Part shown: positions 1 to 11,765 of the stretch, in pieces
Numbering within the stretch: position 1 is the first letter of the stretch
How the letters are laid out: every line of letters begins with the position of its first letter
Source of the DNA: Erythroxylum novogranatense
Taxonomy: Eukaryota; Streptophyta; Magnoliopsida; Malpighiales; Erythroxylaceae
Assembly: GCA_029891385.1 (NCBI GenBank)
Contig: CM057228.1
Span: forward strand, 22,220,309 to 22,284,308
DNA length: 64,000 nucleotides
Direction of reading: 5' to 3'
The notes under the pieces: model-generated
The model's input: the letters and a program-made list of their open reading frames with translations, nothing else
The model's database searches: none
What the model was told of the DNA's origin: nothing
Program-made: the position numbers and the translations under genes

Positions 1-1770
1 CAAAATAACTCATTGTCGTGGTACTTGTTGAAATCATAGCAATTGAGCATGCATGGATCATTATCTTAAAATGCTTGAATCTTGAACAATTCATAATGCA
101 TGATTCATAACAACAGATCATAAACACATAACATAACATGAAGGTTTGGGTTAGTCCCTAATTCATGACGTGCTACACATTCCCGTCGAAATGGTTATGT
201 GTAAACGTAGTTTCGTGAGGAAATCCTTGTGAGAAACCCTGTGCCACTTGCGGGCAGGCGGGAGAAGCCTTTTCGTGAGTCAATGTGCACTTGACTGTTC
301 GTGATGGACATACCGCAAACCCACATAACATGCATGATTCAAAGTCTTGTAAACTTGATTGCCAAACTGGCATTTGCTTGTAAACTTGCTTCTCATATAT
401 TTCGTAAAACATGATTTCATGTACATGTATTCTTGAAAAGAGAAAACCCCTTTTTAAAATCTTTTTAATACTCTTGAATGCAAATCGTATAGCAAAATAT
501 AATCATTCATAATAGCATTTAATGCAATCATTGATGATGCAATTTAAAGCATTAAATCTTTCTTGATTTGAACAAAACAATGAGTGACTTATGTCTTCTA
601 TTATAAACATGAACCCACCTTGAATTCCTTATTTTTTCTTGCCTAGGAATGAGTTTCCTCTAGAACCTCTTTCTCTTCTTGCCTCGCTTGATTTCCTAAA
701 ATAAGAACCAAAGTCCCATTCAATAACTCATGCTGAAACAATATTTCTATTCTTAAATTCCATCCAAAATTTCATATCCTTAGAGACTGATTCAGAACTT
801 CACTTCTCCATAAAACTTGTAGATCTCTGACTCTAGTTTACAACGCATCAAAAATCACTTCAATAGGACTTCTATAACAAAAGATATGCCCAAAAAACTA
901 AAATCCATCTTTCTGGAAAGCGAGGACTCGTCATGGCGAGCAGATCTCCGCTCGTCCGACGAAAACATCTGCTCAAGACGTGGCGACGAACGACTTACGT
1001 ACGTCGTGACGAACAACCTTGTGCACGTCGTGACGAACGACTAGTTCACGTCGTGGCGAAGAGCCCTGTGCACGTCGCGACGAACAGCCTGGTTCACGTC
1101 GCGACGTGCGGGTCTGGAGAGCGCCTCCGAACCCGACTTTCATGCATTTTTCCCACTTAAATCCTACTCTTTTGTTCATACGATACACTTAAACTTTAGA
1201 TCATGCTTGATACTTCATTTCTAAACTCATTCAACACAAAATCATCAACAAAAACACAACCAAATCAACAACCTTAAGAGAATTCACCTATTTTTCCCAT
1301 AAACCATAAACCATCGTTTCCTACTCATTCTAAACCAATCTAAGGTTTAATCCATCTCAAACAAGAATAAAAAAAACGTATACTTACCCGAGAATGCTTC
1401 AAATCCTTCGGAAATCGCCTGAACCTAGCTTCCTCTTTTTCTTCTTCTTCCCCTCTTCCTACGACTTCCTCTTCTCCTTCCCTTTCTTTTCTTTTCTTCT
1501 TTTAATTCCTTAAGCCTAAAAGATAGCACATGGACTAAAATGCCCTACCTTGCTTAGTCTTAATCTTCCCACTCAAGTGAACTTCCTATAATGCCCTCAT
1601 ACATTTACCCTTATACACTTTTATTCTTTGTTACCACTAATTCCACACTAATCTCAATTTAATCTTAATTTCCACTAACACTTCCACTAAAAATCAAACT
1701 ATGCGACAATTAATACAATCAACTTATTGCATACTTAATAACATCAAGAAAAACAATTTGGGGCCCAACA
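1..1770 (-). repeat. 3' LTR of the chromovirus (partial at window edge)
   Basis: Bases 1-1770 match 7091-8866 closely. The LTR boundary is the TGTTGGGCCCC terminus (read on the minus strand) at 1770, directly next to a polypurine tract. About 470 bases of this LTR lie outside the window. Short ORFs here (for example 173-412) recur in the other LTR only because the LTRs are copies of each other. Confidence 0.95.
920..1115. repeat. array of CGTCGCGACG-like palindromes in the 3' LTR
   Basis: About eight degenerate copies of a 10-bp palindrome, each followed by AAC or AAA, are spaced roughly 25-30 bp apart. Several CG steps are TG or CA here where the 5' LTR copy retains CG. Confidence 0.85.
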
Positions 1771-1784
1771 TTTCTCCCCCTCTT
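1771..1784 (-). other. polypurine tract (plus-strand DNA primer)
   Basis: Read on the minus strand, a 14-base all-purine run AAGAGGGGGAGAAA lies immediately upstream of the 3' LTR. That is the position of the primer for second-strand DNA synthesis in LTR retrotransposons. It fixes the element orientation. Confidence 0.88.
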
Positions 1785-1794
1785 AAAGGAAATT

Positions 1795-2600
1795 TCAGCC
1801 TCGAAATTTACCTGAATCATCGAAGAGACTTGGATACTTCTCCCTCATAGCGTCCAATGGCTCCCACGTGGCTTCTTCTACTGAATGGTTCCTCCACAGG
1901 ACCTTGACTAGCTGAACTGTCTTATTCCTGAGGACCTTTTCCTCTGTGTCCAAGATCTCTACCGGAATTTCTTCATAACTCAAATCGTCTCTCAACTGAA
2001 CCTCAGCAGCCTGAATGATATGAGAAGGATCTGATCTATACCTCCTCAGCATGGAAACGTGAAAGACATCATGAATCTGAGACAATTCTGGTGGCAACGC
2101 CAACCTGTAAGCTAGTGGTTCGACCCTCTCAAGAATCTCATAAGGACCCATATACCTCGGACTCAACTTGCCTTTCTTGCCAAACCTCATTACTCCCTTC
2201 CAAGGAGACGTCTTGAGGAACACCTTCTCACCGACCTCATACTCCATCTCCTTCCGATGAGCATCAGTGTAATTCTTCATCCTATCTGGGCTGCCTTAAG
2301 CCGCTACTTAACCAGATTGACTTTATCCACTGTCATCTGAATCAATTCTGGTCCTACCATTTTCCTCTCCCCTTCTTTGTCCCAACATATCGGAGTCCTA
2401 CACCTCCTTCCATACAAAGCCTCATATGGAGCCATCTGAATGCTCGAGTGGTACGAATTATTATAAGCAAATTTGACCAATGGCAAATGCTTATCCCAAG
2501 CTCCCTTGAAATCCAACACATATGCCCTGAGCATTCCCTCAAGTGTTCGAATGGTCCTCTCAGATTGACCATCCGTCTGAGAGTGAAATGTCGTACTAAA
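1795..2600 (-). pseudogene. gypsy integrase C-terminal part with chromodomain-like tail
   Basis: This is the end of the pol polyprotein. The segment 2304-2600 holds the last part of the integrase core (HSQTDGQSERT, then NNSYHSSIQMAPYEALYGR). The segment 1795-2280 holds the GPY-type region (GPYEILERVEPLAYRLALP) and a chromodomain-like end (VKVLWRNHSVEEATWEP). The two lie in different frames: a stop and a one-base shift sit near 2281-2303 (VNLVK-stop-RLKAAQ). In this family the tail guides integration to marked chromatin; that role is known for chromoviruses and inferred here. Confidence 0.88.
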
Positions 2601-2607
2601 ATGCAGC

Positions 2608-3657
2608 TTAGTACCTAAAGCTTCCCCAGAATCTCGAAGTAAACCGAGGATCCCTGTCAGAAACTATAGAATTCGGAATCCCATGCAATCTCACTATCTC
2701 ATCGATGTACTTCTTGGCTAGCACATGCAAAAAATCAGTCTGCTTGATTGCTAGAAAATGAGCTGACTTCGTCAACCTATCCACAATAACCCATATGGCA
2801 CCATGCTTTCTACTAGTCTTGGGTAAACCCATCAGAAAATCCATGGTTACTCTTTGCCACTTCCACTTAGAAATGGACAATGGCCTTAACTTGCTTGAAG
2901 GCGTCTGGTGTTCAGCCTTGACTTGCTGACACACAAGACACTTACTGACATACTCTGCTACATCCCTCTTCATGCCCTTCCACCAAAAATGCTCTCTCAT
3001 GTCCCTGTACATCCTGGTGCTACCTGGGTGCATGACATAAGGCGCATTGTGTGCCTCATCCAAAATCTCATCCTTAACCTCCCTGCTATCTGGAATACAA
3101 AGTCTGTCCCCCACTGTCATGAGTCCATCTTCTCTCACTACTACTTCAGAAACCTTACCATTCTGAATTTCTTCCCGAAGCTTGCCCAACTCTGCATCCT
3201 GTACCTGCAACTCCTTAACCTTCTCCCTAAGTACCGGTCTCACTCTGAAATTAGCTAGAAGGCAATTTGCTTCCTCCTGCTTCAAGCTTATCTTAAGCTT
3301 GGCCATCTCTTCCAATAAAGGAAGATAAACTGTCTGAACATGGGCAATAGAAGACTTCCTGCTCAAAGCATCTGCCACTACATTCGCTTTGCCTGGATGA
3401 TACTCGATTAACAAATCATAATCCTTGAGCAACTCAATCCACCTTCTCTGTCTCAAATTCAGTTCCTTCTGACTCAGCAAGTACTTGAGACTCTTATGAT
3501 CAGTATAGATCCTCGTCTGAACTCCATATAGATAATGCCTCCAAATCTTCAAGGCGAAAATCACTGCTGCCAACTCCAAGTCATGAGTCGGGTAATTCAA
3601 CTCATACTGCTTCAGTTGCCTTGAAGCATAAGCTATCACCCTTTCTCCTTGCATCAA
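2608..3657 (-). pseudogene. gypsy RNase H and integrase core
   Basis: The segment starts in RNase H ([20 protein letters not shown], then [11 protein letters not shown] and DALSRK). It continues into the integrase zinc-binding region (histidines near [11 protein letters not shown], then [11 protein letters not shown]) and the catalytic core ([12 protein letters not shown] and [14 protein letters not shown] carry the first two catalytic aspartates). The frame breaks at about 2608, before the glutamate of the DDE triad. The upstream RT frame is joined through a small deletion near 3655-3680. Confidence 0.92.
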
Positions 3658-5453
3658 TACACAGCCGAGACCCTTCCTCGAGGCATCACTATCTCATCAC
3701 CAGAAGGCAAAATCAGCACTGGAGCACTTGTCAACTTGTGCTTGAGTTCCTCAAAGCTCTTCTGGCATTCATCACTCCAGATAAATTTTTTATTCTTCCC
3801 CAATAGCTTGGTCATCGGAGCAGCTATCATGGAGAATCCTTCTACAAACCTCCTGTAATAACCTGCCAGACCCAAAAAACTCCTCACCTCTGTCACTGTC
3901 TTGGGTGTTTGCCAATTCACCACTACTTCAACTTTCCTCGGGTCAACAAGTACTCCATCCTGCGAAACCACATACCCAAGGAATGTCACCTCATGAAGCC
4001 AGAACTCACACTTGCTGAACTTGGCATAAAGCTCTCTCTCCCTCAGAGTCCGCAATACAATCCTAAGATGCTCCTCATGCTCTTCTTCACTCTTAGAATG
4101 CACCAGAATGTCATCTATAAACATGATGACAAACTGATCCAGATACTCCTTGAAGACCCTATTCATAAGATCCATGAAAGCAGCTGGAGCATTGGTCAAG
4201 CCGAATGGCATAACCAAAAACTCATAGTGTCCATAACGAGTCCTGAATGTTGTCTTGCTCACATCAGACTCCTTGATTCTGAGCTGATGATAGCCTGACT
4301 TGAGATCGATCTTGGAGAAAACTCTTGCTCCTTGCATCTGGTCAAACAGATCATCTATCCGTGGCAGAAGATACTTGTTCTTAATTGTCACTTTGTTGAG
4401 TCTCCGATAGTCAATACACATCTGCCATGATCCATCCTTCTTCTTGACAAACAGAACCGATGCTCCCCAAGGAGACAAACTCAGTCTGACATTCCCCTTC
4501 TCTAACAGTTCCTCCAACTGTTCCTTAAGCTCCCTCAACTCAGCTGGAGCCATCCTGTACGGTGGTATCGAAATTGACGCGGTTTCAGGAATCAAGTCAA
4601 TGGCAAACTCGATTTCCCTCACCGGCGACAAACCTGGCAATTCCTCTGGGAACACATCTGGAAACTCCCTCACAATCGAAAAGTCCTCTAACTTCCCTTC
4701 ATTCACATCGGCATCCATAACATGTGCCAAGAAGGCTTCACACCCCTGACCCATCATTCTTTCAGCTAATATAGCTGAAATTAGTCTTGGCGATGGTGTC
4801 TTCCTGTCCCCTCTGAAGATCACCTTCTTACCGTTACCCAAATCAAACTCTACCTCTTTCCGACCACAATCCAGCTTTGCCAGATATTTCTCCATATTAT
4901 CCATCCCCAGAATGACATCTAACCCTCGAAGGTCTAGCGGTAGTAAGTCCACTACCAATCTAGCACCATCAATGAAAAGCTCGCACTGCTCATACACCTG
5001 ACTAATCACCACATTCCTCCCTAGAGGAGTACTAACAAGCAAGGGTCTATCCAACAGTACAGAATCCACACCATGCAATGCTATGTTTGCAAAAACAAAG
5101 GAATGTGTGGAACCAGAATCAATTAAAACAAATACTGCTGAATCAAGTAACTGAGCCATACCCGTGACAACCTCAGGTGCAGCTGCAGCTTTCTCCCTAG
5201 TCATGGCAAACACTCTTTCCTGCGCCTGACCCCTTGGCCTTCCTGAAGGAATAACCTTCCTTGCAGTCCAGGCGCCTACCTCGATCGGCTTTGGTTCCCA
5301 CTGTTTCTGCACGCCTTGGAGCTTGAAACTGCGACCCTTCCTGTTTCGGCGCCTGAGGACAGTCCCTGAACTTATTCCCTTTCTCTCCACATCTGAAACA
5401 GACTCCAAACAATTTGAGACACTCTCCCTGGAGATGTTTCCCACACTGGTCAC
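3654..5453 (-). pseudogene. gypsy protease and reverse transcriptase
   Basis: The 599-codon open stretch carries the retropepsin motif ([13 protein letters not shown]), the RT N-terminal signature ([19 protein letters not shown]), fingers/palm motifs ([31 protein letters not shown]) and the catalytic box FIDDIL. The thumb/connection region follows ([16 protein letters not shown]). It is the best-preserved gene of the element. It ends in a short frame-breaking deletion where the RNase H aspartate region should begin. The first 60 or so codons overlap gag in another frame. Confidence 0.94.
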
Positions 5454-6459
5454 ATAAGGGGTTGGTGAACCAGCTCTTTCCTACTCTACTGGTGCCTCCC
5501 ACATTAGAGGCTTGCCCTGAAACTGCCTTCACCTTCTTGTTCCTGGTAACTCCACTGCTACCCACTTCACTCTGACTGTGAGAGCTCCTCGTGCTCCTCT
5601 CAGACATAAGAGCACTAGCACCCTTCTTGAAAGTCTGCTCCCTATTCTTCCTCTTCTTGTTCACTGCATTTATGATATTCTCCAGTTTCTCAGCCTAGAG
5701 TGCCGCATCCACTAATTGCTGGTAGTCACATAAATTGTGGATCAAGACTTTCTCCCTGATCCCCAAGTGAAGACCTCCTTCAAACTTACAGCACTTATCT
5801 TCCTCTGTTGCCACAATGTTAGCTGCATAACGAGAAAGCTGTGTGAACTTCAGCTCATACTCGCTCACACTCATATCTCTCTGAGTGAGGTTCAGAAATT
5901 CTTTGGCCTTCTCTTGCACATAGACCCTGCAGATATATTTCTTTCTGAACACTTCTACAAAGTCCCTCCATGCCAGCACCGAAGGAACAATCGATGAAGG
6001 CAGCGACTCCCACTAATGCGATGCATCACCGCCTGTGATATTTGCATAGTCTAGCTTCTCTTCATCTGTGCATCTCATCTGAATTAGAACCCTCTCGTTC
6101 CTTTTCAACCAGGCTTCAGCCTCTTCTGGATTTGTCATCCCACTGAAATCCACAGCCCCAAACTTATGGAGCTTATCATACTGCCCACTCCTATCTACTG
6201 AAGCTTGCATCGGAATCTGAGATCTCTGACCCATGGCATACGTGAAAGCCTGAGCAAAGGCTTGCAAGAAGCTCGGATCCATGGGATTTTCCTGAGGCAT
6301 AGGAGGAGGTGGAGGAGGCACTTTTTGTTGCAAGCTAGGTGCCTCTGAAATCGGAGCAGAATGTGTCCCAGCATCTTGTGGAATATGGGATTCATCCGTG
6401 CTCCCTTGACGAGAATGAGACTGAGTCATGGCTCCTTGAGTCCTCTTTCGAGGTGGCAT
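5197..6459 (-). pseudogene. gypsy gag (capsid-nucleocapsid), interrupted
   Basis: The likely start is the ATG at 6459 (MPPRKRTQGAMTQ), which resembles gag starts of chromoviruses; an upstream in-frame ATG at 6489 is less typical. Capsid sequence runs through 6013-6459 (GAVDFSGMTNPEEAEAWLK) and 5695-5979 (FRKKYICRVYVQEKAKEFLN). The nucleocapsid is in 5197-5664. Frames break near 5990-6013, and a stop lies at about 5693. The zinc knuckle reads [14 protein letters not shown]: the expected histidine is an asparagine, so this copy has probably lost zinc binding. Confidence 0.88.
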
Positions 6460-6605
6460 GTTCACTCCTTCAATATAAAACCATTGCAAACTTTAGTTCA
6501 AGTAAGACAAGTTTCAAAATATTCAAAAACAGTTCAAACCATGTGAAACAATGCAAGTTATTCCTTAAAAGTAATGTCATGCAGTCCTAGACCAAAACCT
6601 AGGCA

Positions 6606-6616
6606 CTCTGATACCA
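6606..6616 (-). other. primer binding site, initiator tRNA-Met type
   Basis: Read on the minus strand the site is TGGTATCAGAG, a few bases inside the 5' LTR edge. This is the standard plant primer site complementary to the 3' end of initiator methionine tRNA. It starts minus-strand cDNA synthesis and confirms which LTR is 5'. Confidence 0.92.
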
Positions 6617-6621
6617 CAACA

Positions 6622-8866
6622 TGTTGGACCCCGCTGTCGAAGCCCAACATCGGACATGAGGCGTGTTCTTTGCATCGTGGGATGAAACACGTTAATTAAG
6701 CGATTTTGAAAGCGACCCTCTAAACTCAATGGGCCCACATAAAACAAACTTGAACCCTGATTTCATTTGATTAAAACAAACACATCCATAAATAATTATC
6801 CAAAGGATGAGTTTTACAAAGCTTTAAGAACATTTCAAACCAAATTACAACTTTGAGTTCAAGAGCCAAAAATACAAAATACCCTTGAACCAATAATACT
6901 TGAAATGAAATTAAAGCCTTGACTTCCAAAAATATAACATTGCAAATACATAAACATAACAAATTGGAGTGCTGCCATAACTCGTGACTCACTCGATCTC
7001 TTGCTCGTGACCTGAACGGGGGAGAATAGATGGGGTGAGCTATAAAGCTCATGGGAACATATTTATAATATAGAAATAAGCAAAAGTATTCAAAATAACT
7101 CATTGTCGTGGTACTTGTTGAAATCATAGCAATTGAGCATGCATGGATCATTATCTTAAAATGCTTGAATCTTGAACAATTCATAATGCATGATTCATAA
7201 CAACAGATCATAAACACATAACATAACATGAAGGTTTGGGTTAGTCCCTGATTCATGACGTGCTACACATTCCCGTCGAAATGGTTATGTGTAGATGTAG
7301 TTTCGTGAGGAAATCCTTGTGAGAAACCCTGTGCCACTTGCGGGCAGGCGGGAGAAGCCTTTTCGTGAGTCAATGTGCACTTGACTGTTCGTGAGGGACA
7401 TACCGCAAACCCACATAACATGCATGATTCAAAGTCTTGTAAACTTGATTGCCAAACTGGCACTTGCTTGTAAACTTGCTTCTCATATATTTCGTAAAAC
7501 ATGATTTCATGTACATGTATTCTTGAAAAGAGAAAACCCCTTCTTAAAATCTATTTAATACTCATGAATGCAAATCGTATAGCAAAATATAATCATTCAT
7601 AATAGCATGTAATGCAATCATTGATGATGCAATTTAAAGCATTAAATCTTTCTTGATTTGAACAAAACAATGAGTGACTTATGTCTTCTATTATAAACAT
7701 GAACCCACCTTGAATTCCTTGTTTGTTCTTGCCTAGGAATGAGTTTCCTCTAGAGCCTCTTGCTCCTCTTGCCTCGCTTGATTTCCTAAAATAAGAACCA
7801 AAGTCCCATTCAATAACTCATGATGAAACAATATTTCCATTCTTAACTTCCATCCAAAATTTCATATCCTTAGAGACTGATTCAGAACTTCACTTCTCCA
7901 TAAAACTTGTAGATCTCTGACTCTAGTTTACAACGCATCAAAAATCACTTCAATAGGACTTCTATAACAAAAGATATGCCCAAAACACTAAAATCCATCT
8001 TTGCTGGAAAACGAGGACTCGTCGCGGCGAACAGTCTCCGCTCGTCACGACGAAAAACATCTGCCTCGCACGTTGCGACGAACGACTTGCGTACGTCGCG
8101 ACGAACAACCTTGTGCATGTCGTGACGAACGACTAGTTCACGTCGCGGCGAACAGCCCTGTGCACGTCGCGACGAACAGCCTGGTTCACGTTTCGTCGCG
8201 ACGTGCGGGTCTGGAGAACGCCTCTGAACCCAACTTTCATGCATTTTTCCCACTTAAATCCTACTCTTTTGCTCATACAATACACTTAAACTTTAGATCA
8301 TGCTTGATACTTCATTTCTAAACTCATTCAACACAAAATCATCAACAAAAACACAACCAAATCAACAACCCTAAGAGAATTCACCTATTTTTCCCATAAA
8401 CCATAAACCATCGTTTCCTACTCATTCTAAACCAATCTAGGGTTTAATCCATCTCAAACAAGAATAAAAAAATGTATACTTACCCGAGAATGCTTCAAAT
8501 CCTTCGGAAATCGCCTGAACCTAGCTTCCTCTTTTTCTTCTTCTTCCCCTCTTCCTACGACTTCCTCTTCTCCTTCCCTTTCTTTTCTTTTCTTCTTTTA
8601 ATTCCTTAAGCCTAAAAGATAGCACATGGACTAAAATGCCCTACCTTGCTTAGTCTTAATCTTCCCACTCAGGTGAACTTCCTATAATGCCCTCATACAT
8701 TTACCCTTATACACTTTTATTCTTTGTTACCACTAATTCCACACTAATCTCAATTTAATCTTAATTTCCACTAACACTTCCACTAAAAATTAAACTATGC
8801 GACAATTAATACAATCAACTTAATGCATACTTAATAACATCAAGAAAAACAATTTGGGGCCCAACA
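6622..8866 (-). repeat. 5' LTR of the chromovirus (complete, 2245 bp)
   Basis: The LTR is bounded by TGTTGGGCCCC and TCCAACA on the minus strand, giving TG...CA ends. It is full length and matches 1-1770. On the minus strand it contains a purine-rich stretch at about 8520-8600 and, further in, a GC-rich array of CGTCGCGACG-like palindromes at 8015-8210. Confidence 0.95.
8015..8210. repeat. array of CGTCGCGACG-like palindromes in the 5' LTR
   Basis: This is the partner of the array at 920-1115. It holds repeated CGTCGCGACGAAC-type units at roughly 25-30 bp spacing. It is far more GC- and CpG-rich than the rest of the LTR. Confidence 0.85.
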
Positions 8867-8943
8867 TCTCCTTAGTGACACATCTTTTATGACTACATAT
8901 GGAACCTCTTGTGCTATTTGCTAAATGGGCTCATCCTAAATGG

Positions 8944-9071
8944 CTATTATATATTAGTCAATCATAAGGCCAGCCGTTGAAGCAAAAGTGACATGCATAA
9001 GGATAATGATCAAGTGTTCTCTACACACAATTTCGTTAGATCTTTTGGCTTGTACTAATGTCATCTTTAAA
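8944..9071 (+). repeat. 128-bp perfect direct repeat, left copy
   Basis: Bases 8944-9071 are identical by eye to 14348-14475. The copy directly abuts the broken 3' end of the Athila element at 9072. It has no LTR-like ends. The preceding 77 bases (8867-8943) are not duplicated. Confidence 0.95.
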
Positions 9072-9084
9072 GAGACAGGAATCG

Positions 9085-9706
9085 AATGAATTGTCGTGAA
9101 CTGTGAAGTCATCCATGAAGACTTCCATACTTTCTTCCAAAAAATCGCAGAAGACAGCCATCACACAATATTTGGAAGGTACCGGGGCATTACATAAACC
9201 AAAAGGCATCTGCGATCATAAAGGTGCGAAGGGACAAGTAAATGTGGTCTTATCTTGGTCCTCGGTGCAATGGGTACTGGAAGTACCCCAGAAACCATCT
9301 AAGAAACAGTAACGCGATTTCCCGGCTAGCCTTTCTAGCATCTGATCGATGAATGGCAAAGGAAAATGGTCCTTTCGAGTGGCGTCGTTTAATTTGCGAT
9401 AGTCAATACAAACTCGCCACGAATTTTGCACTCTAGTAGGGATGAGTTCATCCTCTCATTTTCACCACAGTGATCCGCTCTTTTGGGAACCACATGAATG
9501 GGGTTGACCCATTCTTCGTCAGAGATGGGATAAATAATCCCAAAGATTAACGACTTTGTGATTTCCTTTTTCACTACATCCAGGATTAACGGGTTCAATC
9601 TTCGATGGGGTTGCCTTACCGTCTTGGAACCCTCATTCAACAATATCCTATGAGTGCAAAGGGTAGGGCTAATCCCGGTATGTACGCTAATGACCAATAT
9701 TATCAT
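9085..9706 (-). pseudogene. Athila reverse transcriptase fragment
   Basis: The fragment shows the RT start (PLILDVVKKEITKSLIFGII, then WVNPIHVVPK), the CIDYRKLNDATRKDHFPLPF block, a fingers motif (FLDG, degraded), TTFTCPFAP, MPFGLCNAP and the palm motif EVFMDDF near 9105-9120. The pieces lie in at least three frames. The sequence ends just past the catalytic aspartates, so no active enzyme is possible. The CIDYRKLNDATRKDHFPLPF form is characteristic of Athila. Confidence 0.85.
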
Positions 9707-10063
9707 GCGCTTATGCTCATCAACACTTTCAAAAGTTGCTTTTCTTCAAGCTCGGATAATGAATTTGCAATTATGATGGTAATTTATTATTGGGCTCGTA
9801 AAAGCGTATTTCAATGAGTGAGGTAAGGGCTTTAGTTCTAACTCTGGGGTTGTAAAATGGAAGGACCAACTTAGGAAGCTCGAGGAGAAAAGGTTTCGCA
9901 TTTTTACGGACAATTGAAAGAATCAATCAAGAATTCTCTTGGATGCCGGCGAACCCAATTCAAGATTAGGCGACTTATCGTGCAGATCCTCATCGAGTCC
10001 GAATGAGTAGAAAGAACGCTAAGCATGTTGACTCAAGGAGTGAGTAATCCTCGTGTGGGTGTT

Positions 10064-11131
10064 TCATGGCCGTACATCTTTGAAGCTTATTGATCGATCA
10101 CCTACCTCCATGGTAATCTTCCCTTCCATCATATTGATATTTGTACCAGCCGTCCGAAGGAAGGGTCGGCCAAGAATCAAAGAAGTGTCCTGCACAACTT
10201 CAGAGGTCATGTCCAACACGTAAAAATCGGCAGGAAACACTAAACCTTTCACTTGGACCAAGATGTCCTCGATGATTCCCACTGGATGTCGGAATGATCT
10301 ATCAGCCAACTGTAAGACTACCGAAGTAGGCTTTATGCTCTTAACGCCCAGGGCTTCATAGACAGATTTCGGCATTACGTTAATCGCCGCTCCCAAATCC
10401 AATAATGCTCTCCCAATTGTTACCTTTCCTATAACACAAGGAATGGTAAATGAGCCTGGATCTTGGCACTTTACTGGGATTTGGGGCTTAAATAAAGCCG
10501 ACACATTTGAACTCACCTGGACACGTTCATTAGGCCTAAATTTTCGCTTGTTTGTGCACAAATCCTTCAGGTACTTGGCGTAAGCCGGTACTTTCTTAAT
10601 CAAATCCAGCAGGGGCACATTGACTTCAACCTTCCCAAACAGGTCAATGATTTCTTTTTCGTGTTTGAGCTCATTGGCTCTCTTGCTCATCAGATACGAG
10701 TTCGGAAAAGGGAGGTCCTTTAAGTTGACTTCCTTACTAGCTGGTTCATTTCTGCTCGATTTATCCTTATCAGCTCTTCTTCCTGAAATGCTCGATGATT
10801 GCTCTTTATCCTCAATTGTTGATTGCTTCTTGTTCCTCAACAATTCTTCTTCGCGATCACTCTCTGATCGCACAGCTTGCTTCTCTCTCACTTGAGGCGC
10901 TTCTTCAACCTCAATTTCCTTGGTGCATTCTTCTTCTTCAGGAATGTCGAAATGCACTTTCTTTCCACTCCTCAACTCAATTGCATTTAAACTCTTCGGG
11001 TTTATTACCGTGTTGGAGGGAATGGATCCACTGCTCCGAGCTTGGTTGTCACTCAAATTATTAGACAATTGGGTGACATAGGCGTTCATGTTCTCGGCCT
11101 TGGTCTCCCATTGCTCCATGCGTTTCTCCAA
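10064..11131 (-). pseudogene. Athila gag C-terminus and protease
   Basis: The 355-codon frame begins with a gag spacer (RMEQWETKAENM, then AIELRSGKKVHF). A charged linker follows (about residues 85-140), then the region before protease (LPFPNSYLMSKRANELKHEK). The protease itself carries RALLDLGAAINVMPKSVYEA: its active site reads DLGA, the form usual in Athila. ILGRPFLRTAG marks the protease C-terminal half. No stop interrupts this piece, but the flanking gag and RT frames are broken. Confidence 0.88.
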
Positions 11132-11164
11132 GGCACTAAAGCGGGCAGCATTCTTAGCAGAGTC

Positions 11165-11533
11165 CTATTGGATGAGGTTCGCGATGGCGTTGAATTGATT
11201 TGCTGTGGAAGTTCGTTCCTCTTTCATCAATGTCATCATACCATGTAGAAGCTTATTAGTGTCCTCTTTTGGTGGCTGTGGTTGCACCGTCAACGCTTGC
11301 TGATCGGGAAACTGGTTTGTAGATGGTCCAGCTCCACTCCCTTGTTGAAAACAGTTGGGTGCTCTTCCTTCATTATTCCTCCAACTGAAGTTAGGATGAG
11401 ATCTCCATCCTTCGTTATATGTGTTGAGTACGGTCCCACTTAGAAATTTTATGCGCCGGGTAAACAGCGGACACTTCTTCATACCTTCCGGACAGACATC
11501 GAAATGTGCATCACCGATCCACAAGATTCGCAA
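11165..11533 (-). pseudogene. Athila gag middle portion
   Basis: The 122-codon piece includes NTYNEGWRSHPNFSWRN, a segment typical of Athila gag just after the nucleocapsid, followed by a proline/glutamine-rich linker and MMTLMKEERTSTANQFNA. The frame joins the capsid piece upstream only through shifts. No complete CCHC knuckle is visible here. Confidence 0.75.
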
Positions 11534-11765
11534 CTAGGTGCGACGATTCGATGGAAGGCGATGGGCGATGCACATTCGATTAAGCTTCGCTCACGTGATC
11601 GAGGATAGCGTGAAGTTATCCTATACTCCATGAATCCACTTTCGATTCGGGCTTTCCATACTCTTAGTTTGAGCCGTCATGGCTCCTACTTCATTCACAT
11701 TCCTGGAATCTCTGACACTATATTGCTGATGATTTAGGGCCATCCTCTTGATCAAGGCCCGTACT

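Larger units (their letters stand above)
1..8866 (-). mobile_element. Ty3/gypsy chromovirus-type LTR retrotransposon, nearly complete
   Basis: Both LTRs, the primer site, gag, protease, RT, RNase H, integrase and polypurine tract are present on the minus strand in the order gag-PR-RT-RH-IN, which defines Ty3/gypsy. The integrase tail (about 1800-2280) resembles the chromodomain-like end of Del/Tekay-type chromoviruses. The LTRs differ at roughly 2 percent of positions by eye, so the insertion is fairly young. The coding region carries several frameshifts and stops, so this copy is not autonomous. The left LTR is cut by the window edge, so the target-site duplication cannot be tested. The five bases after the right LTR are tctcc (8867-8871). 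Confidence 0.93.

Noticed and set aside
173..412. 79-codon ORF, repeated at 7263-7502
   Set aside because: Both lie at the same position in the two LTRs of one element; conservation only reflects LTR identity.
2908..3258. 116-codon plus-strand ORF, and similar ones at 3909-4298 and 4444-4749
   Set aside because: Shadows of the minus-strand gypsy pol gene.
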